Source: Eleginops maclovinus
Taxonomy: Eukaryota > Chordata > Actinopteri > Perciformes > Eleginopidae
Assembly: GCF_036324505.1 (NCBI RefSeq)
Contig: NC_086357.1
Coordinates: 21,401,293 to 21,465,292, forward strand
DNA: 64,000 nucleotides
Reading direction: 5' to 3'
Positions 43,369 through 64,000 of this stretch are shown piece by piece. Under the pieces are notes generated by a model. That model was not told the origin of the DNA. It searched no databases and saw only the letters and a list, made by a program, of their open reading frames with translations. Position numbers and translations under genes: made by a program. Positions within the stretch are counted from its first letter, which is position 1, and every line of letters starts with the position of its first letter.

Positions 43369-46081
43369 GTGAGAAGAGATTCCCTTGTTTATTAAAGCTT
43401 TTGCGTTTAGTTTTTGAGGATTTCTGCTATTTTATCTTCCAGTGTGCACATATTTATGCAATATATGAGTAAAGTTACCTGTTGCTGTGCATTTGAAAGC
43501 AGCGTATAGATGAGGCTATATTAGACAGGGATGCTTGGCAACTCGGGGACAGAAAGGCTATTCTTAAACGGTCTATTTTGAATGACGTCAGCAATTTATC
43601 AGGCCTAATTATCCACTAACATTTTCTAAGCTATGTATTTTTACAGTTTTTATTTTGAGCGTGAAATAACTTGCCTTGCATACTGAATTATTTGTTAATA
43701 GAGACATCCCATGACTCTTCCATCTTTTTCATCCCTTCAACCTGTTGCATTTCCAATCACTTCACCGCCCTTTTCAAAATGTGGATTGGTTATTCTTATG
43801 TTTTGAGTGTGATATCATTCAAAATATCACTTTTTAAAATTAATTTATTGTCTGAACTTGTTTCACTCAAATGAGCAGACGTTACATTTCCTTCTGTCAG
43901 TTACCTTCAAGGTGTGGTTCATCTTCAGTGGAATAACTTTTAAAAGTCATGAAAACATTTTTTTCTTTCTATTCATAGAAAGATCCAATGTTCTGCTCGT
44001 GTACTATTGCTATTCTGGTAATATCAAGGCAATTCAATTATCTGCTGGTAAAATTAGACAAATATTTCCTCACCATTACTCAGCAAAGGCCCAGTGAGTG
44101 CATGAACTGTCTGACCCTGAAGATGACACATATAGAGAAACACCCAGTTATTTATTTATCCTTATATATTGATGCTTTGATCCAAATTAATTTCTTAGCT
44201 TTAAACACAAAACTTAAAAGTAAAAGAAGAGATACACTCTTGGCTCCTCATGTATCAGCTTTTGTCACAACCTTTGGCAATTGGCTTTTATGACATGAGT
44301 TTGTGAGGTGTTCTGTATTGGTTCATGTGCAATTAGGTTCCAGTTTTCGTCCTGGTTTTATATTTTACCATCATAGCACGGGACTGTGATGTGACTAACA
44401 CAAGCATAACTAAAATGACTTAAACAGAAGAAACAAGGCTGTGTCATGCACACAAATGTTGCTGCTGCAGTTAGAGTTCAGCATATCGCTGTAGCGCAGC
44501 AGTCAAACAGCTTTTGCTTTGATTGTATAATCAATACACATATGAAATAATATTTCACAGCAGCAGCAGGAACACAGCGGTTCACAAACACGCTAAGAGT
44601 GGATTATTGTTGCATTTCTTTTACTTTTTTTACTCAACAACTAAACTACAAATATTCCATTGTGGTGGACAAAATGTGACCGGCGCCTATAGGAATCTGC
44701 TCATCCATCAAAAGCCATTAGCTTCTTTGGTGTATCTTCTTACACGTGTTTAGCATGTTTTTGAAACATTAACAAGCCATCATGCTCTAAATGACTCATG
44801 GAAAGAAAACCGTTGAAGCAGAACCCCCAATACTCTACAAATGCCCAACTTATTTCCCTTCTCATTCATGCGTACAGTTCACTGCTGCAAGAAAACCCAC
44901 CAGAGCAATGCGCTAATGTGATCTGATTAAACCTTTTACAGTGCTCCTGTCTGTTGACGCACTAGTGTTTAGTTTTCTTTGCATATGCGTTGTTGTCACA
45001 GTGAGTTCCCCAGTGATCAGACAGATTCTCCCAGGGTATAAAGCTGCAGGGTGACTGTGCGCTGTGTCTTAGCTCAGTTTATTCCACTCTCTCGCCTCTG
45101 GGAAGGCGTCTGACAAAGTCCTTATCTATCCCTATAGAGGCCTGAGGCCCAGGGGCAAGTGTTCATTTGTGCAATTATTACACAATTACAGGACACCAAG
45201 CGATTCTGTTTTACATCCATGTCTTATCATAGCAATAGCTGACATGTTTTAAAAAAGCTTTCACTTTCTACATTTTTCACGGATGACAATATCAGGTGTT
45301 GACCTTAGAGATAAAGGTCACAGGCATTAGGTGTGTTTGGTGCATTCACAGACCTCAAATGACAGTTGTGCTGCGGGAAATCCTCCAGAATTAGCTGAGG
45401 TGTCAGGCTCAACCAGTCCTTTTCCTGCTTGTCTCGGCCTTTAGGCCTTCGATAAACCTACTAAACCACATACAGTTCTATAGCTAACTCTACAACGTTT
45501 GGCTGGAGGTGTAGCTATATTTATACAGATAGTCATGTGTTTTAACAGGGCTGTGATAGTGGTTGTTTTGATGTATCTCAGAGGAGAGGAACCTTCTGTA
45601 AAACCCCTGAGATAAAGATCTTTCTGCCCTGTTTAGAACACATGTCCCACTTCCCTCTGCTCACCATAAGCAGGCCTTGATATGAGGATAAATGGTCTCC
45701 TGAGAGACAGACCTTGTTTTACTTTTTTGTAGTGTGGCTGAAAGTGTAAGTTAGTCCAACCAACACTGGTTTTTGTGGTCCTTTCATTATAAATTAAAGC
45801 CATTTGTCCTCAGCGTGCCCTGTTTTCCCATCCAGAAAACGCCAATGACAGGTTTATCTGCTGCTGTCAGTGTTGAGGTGTGTCTTGTCACTGCTGTAAA
45901 TTCAGCACAGTGGATAATGCAGGACTTTATAAGGTAATAATTAGGCCAAAGAGGTGGATTCCTCCCGAAAATGCCCCAGATGCCTGTGTGGCAAGCTTAC
46001 ATTGAGGGACAGCGGGCACTTTAGGGGTCGTGGGAACACAGGAGCCATATCCGCTCAGGCACCATCAGGAGGGACAGGGGA

Positions 46082-46091
46082 CTAAATATAG
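46082..46091 (+). promoter_or_regulatory. MEF2 consensus site in MEF2B intron 1
   Basis: CTAAATATAG fits YTAWWWWTAR exactly. It lies about 1 kb before the first coding exon. Confidence 0.35.
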
Positions 46092-47134
46092 AGAAGTCCA
46101 ATACATGTTCAGTATTAGGGGGAAAACCAGTGAAAACTGCTCTGGGCTTTGGAGAAGCACTGTCAGGTCAGAGGAGTCAGACCACCACTTAGCGTCGTCG
46201 TATTACTAACAGTAGAATGCGCATGTAATCCAGACAGCTTATTCAAATATGTAATTAATTTGGTGTTTAATGAGTTAGAATCAATGATTTATGGCTGTTT
46301 CCCATATTGCAAAGAATTTCGGAGGAAACAATCGTCTGAGTTGACATTTTCTATACTTTCCAGCTCTATATGGTCCTACAGGGGCAGGGACAGGAGCGGG
46401 GGTTTTTAGACCAAGAAAAAAAAAAGGAAAAACAGCGGTTGTGCGTTTAAAAAATGAACATTCTCAAGCCAACCACAATCCATCCATGTCTTTTGCCTTC
46501 TGCTTGTTTTTTTGTGAACATGCATGAGAGAGGAGTGGGTGGCTTTTAGCTTCAGCCATCATTCAAAAACACACCATTTTCCTTTTACTGTTTGGTTTTA
46601 GCTATTGCCTGCTGAACCTTTAAAAGGAGCTGAGGACTGTATTTTTAACCCTGTCTCTTGGGGCTGTGCGGTGCAGTGGAGTCGTGCTGCTGGCCCAGGG
46701 GTAACCCAGACTGCGGGGGTGTCAGACTGTGTGGACTGTTGGCCCGGCAAGGGCCGCTCTAACTTTAGACCGCATCGCCTCATGGTGGTATAAATAAACA
46801 CCCTGCCCTTACCACAGGGAAAGGGACTTGAGTCGCTTAAAACAAATGGATGCCACTTTCTCACCAGAATTTGATGTGTTATTGCTTATTGTATAAATGT
46901 AGGCGCACATATGCACAAGAATAAACAGTTCAATTGTCGTTGCGTTCAAATGTAAACCTCAAGAAAAGATTTGACTTGCGTTTTTTTTGTTTTGTGTTGT
47001 GTTGTGTTTGCAATGAGATCAGTTTGTTGATGTTCAGTGCAGCAGTATGAAGAGTAACCCAAAGATTGTGTTCTCTGTGACTACAACATTTTTATTATTG
47101 TTTTTATTACAGGTGTCAGCAGAACGGCAGAAAA

Positions 47135-52612
<5,478 letters not shown>

Positions 52613-52668
52613 CTAGCTGCTGTCTAACACCATCTCCCATTCAATCAGCTATCTTCTCCATCACATCC

Positions 52669-52730
<62 letters not shown>

Positions 52731-54430
52731 TATGACACAGAAGGTAGCGAGGTGGGGTCGATGTGTCCCGTTCATCCCAGAGAGGCAATGCCTCTCTTTG
52801 TCTCCTCACTCAGAGCTGGTCTCTCCGGGCCGATGGAGAATCTTTGTTTCTGCGTCACTTGATTGATCCCCAGAGGAGACAGATGCATACAGACATTTTG
52901 CTTTTTATTTGGTTAGTTTTAGTTTTCTGTTTGGAGCTTATGTGAATCAAAAATATATACCTTTTTTGGGGGGTTTTCCGTGACTTTGTTGAAGTTAGCT
53001 TCAGGGGACCAGCTGAGTTTCTCCAAAACTGTGTTTGACTGAAGCTGGGCGTGAGAATTGGGAATCAGCTGTAAAATTACACAGCACTGCCTTCATGTAA
53101 TTATTTCGGGCAAAAGCAGAATACAAATGATTGATCACATTCGCCAGAATAAACAACTTAGTCTGTGTAAAATATATCTTTACCCCTTATGCCCCTCTTG
53201 TTATGTAAGCTTTAATGTTTTGCGCTTTCGACATAGTGTCCCCACAGAAAAACTGTTCACCCATTACTTCAGCCTTGACCCCTTTTTTTAAATACACATG
53301 GACATTTTAAAGGATTAATTATCATTTGTTCTTAAGTCTGTTTCAAATTATTCTTACAAGCCCATTTGCACACTAAAATAATTTATGTTCCTCCAGTCCA
53401 GTCTTCTCAAAAAATCTCCTTTTATTGATATTCTAATGTAAAAAATTAGGACAAAATCTATTTTACCTGCAGTCTACAATTCAACGAATTGGATGCTGCA
53501 GAGGTCTGAAGAGAGAAATCAAACCCATCCTTACTCTGGGAGTCTCGCAGGGACATAGATAATGTTCCCCTTGGGTTTAAAAATTGTCTATGTTTGTTTT
53601 TGGGACTGTAATTGTCCCACTAGAATCCAAAAATAATTCTAGTGTTATACTATAACTTCACCCTATCAATGGAGTAATGGCAGTCTACTTCAACTAAAGA
53701 CCAAAGTGTTTCAATGTTGTCCCTATGCATTACAATCAGATGCTGCAGCAGCCAAAGAAATCATGTGTTTATCTATATCGGGTCTAATTTAATTTAACAA
53801 CAACAACAAATTCTGAAGGGCTATATTTATTTACTGCCTATAGTTAATATTATTGAGTTTTACTGGGATATTTACAAATATATAATGAATGATTCTAGGA
53901 TCCTAGAGATGTATTTGTATTATTGAGGTATATTTGTTTTCATTATATCTGTAAAATTGCTTTGCACTGTATTTGTGTGCACTGGATTTATGTCTGTTTT
54001 AGTTTTGTTCTGCAAGTGAAAAAATATACTCAGAACTTGGTTTGAATGAATTTTCAGTTTGTGCCCACAAGGGGTCCCCTTACTTCACACAGTTTAAAAA
54101 TTGAGCAGGGACTACCAGCCTTAAGTATAGGCAATTCATTATCCAATGAATCTCTTTGACAAGACACAGGTTCAGTGGTTCACCCTGAAGAACATTTAAC
54201 AAAAACTTCATGACACACTGTGCAGGATTTATTGGTGGGGGTCTTCAAGTTGAAGAGCTGCAGTGGAATTAGTCCTTATGTGGATAGATATCAGCATGAA
54301 GAACCAAATGATCAGTATTCTGATGTTTGCTGAATGCCTCTAATAGAACAAAAACAATACAATGCAGGAAAAATACAACAAAGATATTTTATTTCACATT
54401 TGTAGTGATTATTTCTCAAATAAAAATGGT
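52613..54430 (+). other. Probable MEF2B 3' UTR and spacer
   Basis: No coding signal. An AATAAA at 54419-54424 could end a 1.8-kb UTR, and an earlier one lies at 53149-53154. Which is used cannot be told from sequence. Confidence 0.4.
52671..52728. repeat. (CA)n microsatellite in MEF2B 3' UTR
   Basis: A perfect CA repeat of 58 bp, starting 59 bases past the stop codon. Confidence 0.95.
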
Positions 54431-54622
54431 TTGATTTGTACGTTCGCCTTTGTTTTTTGTCTCCAAAGGGAATTTAGTTTATTATCTCTCCTTTAAAAAC
54501 GGGACTCTGTAGCTGCAGTTTTCCATTTATTCAGAGGGCACATAAAACGCCATCCACTGTGTGGCTATCAAGCTTTCATGTGTCCATTTATTTAGTCGCA
54601 TTCACCTCAGTTCCATCTTCTG

Positions 54623-56185
<1,563 letters not shown>

Positions 56186-56191
56186 TTTATT
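56186..56191 (-). terminator. Likely TMEM161A polyadenylation signal
   Basis: AATAAA on the minus strand (context CAATAAAAATC), 1.65 kb past the stop. It implies a long AT-rich 3' UTR covering 57845 down to about 56170. Confidence 0.45.
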
Positions 56192-57845
56192 GAGCCATAC
56201 TAACAAAACGTTCAGCTTACAGCCTAAAGTTTGCACACCATGCATTCAGAAAATCTCAAAAAGCAACATTTCCATACGGAGTTCACAGTATATTGATTTC
56301 AGAGCATTCCATTCAAATATACTATCTAGAAAAAAAACACACAAAAATGAGTAATTGCAAATGGAATACATGAATGAACAGATTTAAATCATCTGTATCA
56401 TTTCTAAAAAACACAAAATGTTATGCGAGGCAATGTATTATAAATAAATAAATAAAAGCCACTGATGCAAAACTGGTTTAAATTAAGCTACATTACATGG
56501 ATTGGCAATAAAAAAAAAGAGAACAAAATGAATGCATCTAATTAAGACACTGCAACTAAAAATGTTGCCATCGTGTAGTGGTTGAAATTAATGAGAAAAA
56601 CAGAAATGAGTTGGGACCGTTAATTTATTCTAAATATCTAAATACTTCAGATCAAGGAGAAAGGCGATTTTAAAATTGATTTAAAATCCCTAACTCCCAG
56701 GCACTTAGGACTACTGAAGAAACGTTTTAGATAAAAGCAAAAGCTCTTCAGTTTTTGGCCGATTCACAGCCACAACCACAGTTTGGATTTACGCTTAGCT
56801 GCGTCTCATTAAATAGGATGGATCAGAAGCTTTACTAGGTATTTGCAATCAAACCGTTACAGCAGAGAAGAGATTACAAAAAAACATTTAGCACTCTTAA
56901 ATCGGTTCCTTAGGGGGACAAATTGTCCCTCACAAAAATAAAGTCTCAGGGATTAAGTACTATTACTAACCCTGGTACAATTAAAACATAGTAAATGCAG
57001 CATTCAATTGTGTTCTTTAAAGAACACTTCAGGTAACACTGGCATAGGAACATCTGAAAAGTTGCGCTTGAATATTGTACAAGATGATCGTGCAGGGGGT
57101 CTGTATAATAAAGCAAGATTAGAAACAAAAGCAACAACACTCCACTTCTCTAGACAACTTAACATGTTTTGAAATCTTAAAAAGCATCATTCTTACACTT
57201 CTTCATAGCCATGTTTGAGAAATATAATCGTCCTGACTTCTTATCCTATTCTACTTAGGATTTCTTCGTTGGGATGGCTACTGTTGCAATACAGTAACTA
57301 ATGAGTATCCACATAAATAAACAAGTCTAATTTCCCTGTGGGTGTCTCTGTGTCATTGAGTAATCCTCTCATGGTTCTTTTGATGTTTCATGTAATTAAA
57401 AACTCTCTTTCACATGAACGCATCTGCAGCTTGATCAATAAACACAGAGCTACCGGAGCCAGATGATAACAAGGTCTATGAATCCGCTTACTAATGATTG
57501 TTTATGGTAGACTCAGTGAACCTAGGTAAACCAAAGACCGCCAGACTAAGTATAACTTGCTTTGTGATGCAGACCCCAGTGCTCTCTGTACATTTGTGTT
57601 ATTAATACCAGTACCCTGCTGGTTACAAAATGCCACAAGGGCAACAAGGTAGCCACTTTGGCAACAGACAGTGTTCCTTACCCTTCTTCTCAACACACCT
57701 TGATTAAACAGGGTGCTTTCTATCTGTGGTTGTGTGTTTTAATCAATTGTCCCCATAGCTTTGGATATGCCGTTGCACAGGATGCCTGCAGACAGGGCTG
57801 TCACTGCAGAACTATGCAGAGTCACGGCACTCCCGTCTCCCTCAG

Positions 57846-61899
<4,054 letters not shown>

Positions 61900-62580
61900 C
61901 TCTTCTGATGAAAGAAATACGTGTTGTAAATCAGAATAGCTGCCGTAGCTTCTTCACATGCAGGAAAGTCTTGACAGCTGATCCAACTGACATGTGAAAA
62001 TCTGAATGTCCCGGATGTAGTAGTGGAGTCGCGCGATGCCTTCAGGTACTCCCCGATGGCTTCGTAAATTGGAAGACTTATAATAGCGCAACAGAAACTT
62101 CTACTGCCGCGTACTTCTCCCTCTCAGAGATGGAATTCAAAGTTCTTGAATTCATTTAGTGCAACTGTGAGACTGTATGGCAAATATTTAGTTGACTGTT
62201 GCAGTTATTTCTTATTGATGTGTGCATACTTCACATAGAGAAATGATGAAAAGATACAATTTCTAACTAGTAGGACCGGCGATTGATTTCCTGCTACGTA
62301 TCAAAGTTATTGTTAAAATGAGTTGCCTTAAAATCCTTTGCCATACTGCTCGTTTCACCTATGACAATAGTTTGAGACAACAGCCACTACCTGCATACTG
62401 ACTTCGCTCCCCATTTCAATGGACGTTTCTGAACATAGATATAAACTAGGGATACATAGGCCTATTTCTTGTTATAATAACCCACTATGCATCTATATAT
62501 TTATCACAGTATTGTAACGAGTGATAAATAAATGTAAAGAATAGCATCCACGGTCTATTTGACCTGTGCCAATATTAAGC
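61900..62580. promoter_or_regulatory. TMEM161A promoter region
   Basis: This lies upstream of the minus-strand start codon. A less AT-rich patch with CpGs (about 62020-62130) is a plausible promoter. No TATA box was identified and the start site is unknown. Confidence 0.4.
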
Positions 62581-62600
62581 CAGACAATCGGAGGCAGAGG

Positions 62601-62732
62601 GGGGCGGGTCATGCCCTCGGCTTCTCAAAAAAAAAAGCACCTTAATGTTTGGTTTAACCCGGAAGTAAATATTTGTTCCCAGTTCTCCATTGACGTGATT
62701 TGAAGGTGATGCAGGTCAAACAGGTCAAACAG
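62601..62732 (+). promoter_or_regulatory. Promoter and first exon of a further plus-strand gene
   Basis: A GC box (GGGGCGGG, 62601-62608) and an ETS-type CCGGAAGT (62659-62666), a common core-promoter element, precede a strong donor CAG/GTGAGT at 62732/62733. An ATG at 62709 gives eight in-frame codons (MQVKQVKQ) up to the donor, so this may be a short coding first exon or a 5' UTR. No later exon is visible before the window ends, so the gene is not identified. Confidence 0.4.
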
Positions 62733-64000
62733 GTGAGTGTTTCTCGTGTTACAAATGCCCTGCAAACATTTCTGCTTCATGTCAGGACACTGCTAGGATA
62801 AAGTGGTAAAATGTTCAAAGCTTATTATAACTACAAATGGGACTTTAACTCCGATCTGATACTTTTCTTTAACTGGAATCACAAATAGGGGGAAGGGAAT
62901 TTAATGCTGTAAAGGATGTAGCCTTGATACAGTACAATGGATGTCATGTACACAAGTGTAAGTTTTGACATGGTAGACTTTTGTTTTCCACAAATCTGTG
63001 TCATTTTCATGTTGTTAGATTTCTAGCATTCAGGTCAAATTTACCCACCAGGGGGCTTTTGGGGAAAACTGAGTTCTAGGCCTCTAACCAATGACTACTT
63101 CAAATGTTATGCTCATTCTATTGAATATTAAATAATGAATGCTATACCTTTTCTCCCAGGTATGAATGAATGTTCAAATTGCTAATAAAGAGTGACAGTT
63201 CTTTTCTGTACATTTAATTAGCTTGTTTCATCTAGAAAAAAATATGTATATAAGTATAAGGAACAACGTATATAAATTCACCAAGGACTTTAAATGAAAG
63301 TGTGTTTGATCCTTGCTAAAAATTCAACTCTCTCAATACTGACAATTGAGTGTAGCTTCACAGGACTCTAGTCTGTGTACATTGTGATAGTTTGTATACC
63401 AGATTAAATACATTTTGACAAAAACAAGAAAACATCTTGTAGTTTCCTTTGCTTTAATGTAACTGCAAGATAGTATAAAGTGTATGGGGATTTGAATATT
63501 CAGCAAGGATCAAATACAGTTTTCCAAATATATAATTTCAAATTTTGCCTTTTACGATCCAGTAGAAATGCAATTATTCACATTCACAAATTCAAATATA
63601 AATCATACAAATTCAGTCTCTAGTGAGTTTTTCCTGCCTATAAAACACCTCCGTTAGATCCGCCTAATAATAATCTCCATGTTTGATGCTTGCACCATCA
63701 TGTATCTTAACATTTCATTGGACGAAAACAAACACTATGCAAATAGTGGAGCTTAAAGTCTCAGATATGCTCGTCTTACTCTCTACTTTGGCTTCAAACA
63801 CAGTCACCAGGGAGGGGGAAAGAGGAAGGCGGGGGTTCATGTAATAAGTATTCATTTTCTATTTTGGTGAATAAAGATAAGGAAAAAGTCTTTATTACTT
63901 GCACCTTTACTATTGGAAAATGTTTGTATCTTTGCCATGTGTTTGCTTTATTATGTCATCTGATCTCTAAACCACAAACTATTATAAACCATGAGGTGTT
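62733..64000. other. Non-coding, probably first intron of the next gene
   Basis: AT-rich DNA with no exon recognised. It starts at a good donor site. Confidence 0.4.

Overview
This is nuclear DNA from a ray-finned (teleost) fish, most likely a spiny-rayed species. The coding content is vertebrate, split into short exons by mostly small spliceosomal introns. The DNA is loaded with very long CA/GT microsatellites. It also carries a tRNA-headed SINE, a LINE 3'-tail repeat of the kind common in fish, an L2/Rex1-like LINE fragment and a dead hAT transposase. All gene names come from reading exon translations against remembered vertebrate families; no database was searched.

Positions 1 to about 29,500 hold no protein-coding gene that I can support. 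They contain a MITE-like element (2.4-3.0 kb), four large CA/GT tracts, a LINE tail (17.0 kb), a diverged local duplication (18.04-18.30 versus 19.67-19.94 kb), a SINE with clear target-site duplications (23.2 kb) and a decayed hAT/ZMYM1-like transposase (24.8-26.2 kb). The rest looks like ordinary intergenic or intronic DNA, possibly with conserved non-coding elements.

Positions 29.5-62 kb hold a compact block of six genes, each reconstructed exon by exon: NR2C2AP (+), RFXANK (-), BORCS8 (+), TMEM221 (-), MEF2B (+) and TMEM161A (-). Most of these sit together on human 19p13.11. NR2C2AP and RFXANK are tail to tail with overlapping 3' ends. RFXANK and BORCS8 are head to head over a promoter of about 0.3 kb. 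BORCS8/TMEM221 and MEF2B/TMEM161A are convergent. At 62.6-62.73 kb there is what looks like the promoter and first exon of another plus-strand gene that continues past the window.

The genes do not form one pathway. They cover MHC-II transcription (RFXANK), lysosome positioning (BORCS8), MADS-box transcription (MEF2B), a nuclear-receptor partner (NR2C2AP) and two membrane proteins (TMEM221, TMEM161A).

The most notable observations are two minor-spliceosome (U12) introns, one of them AT-AC, in NR2C2AP and TMEM161A. Others are a one-base frame break in a C4 run of TMEM221, a phosphorylation-dependent sumoylation motif in MEF2B, a long near-perfect hairpin between TMEM221 and MEF2B, and rearranged local gene order relative to human. 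I found no evidence of an undescribed multi-gene system.
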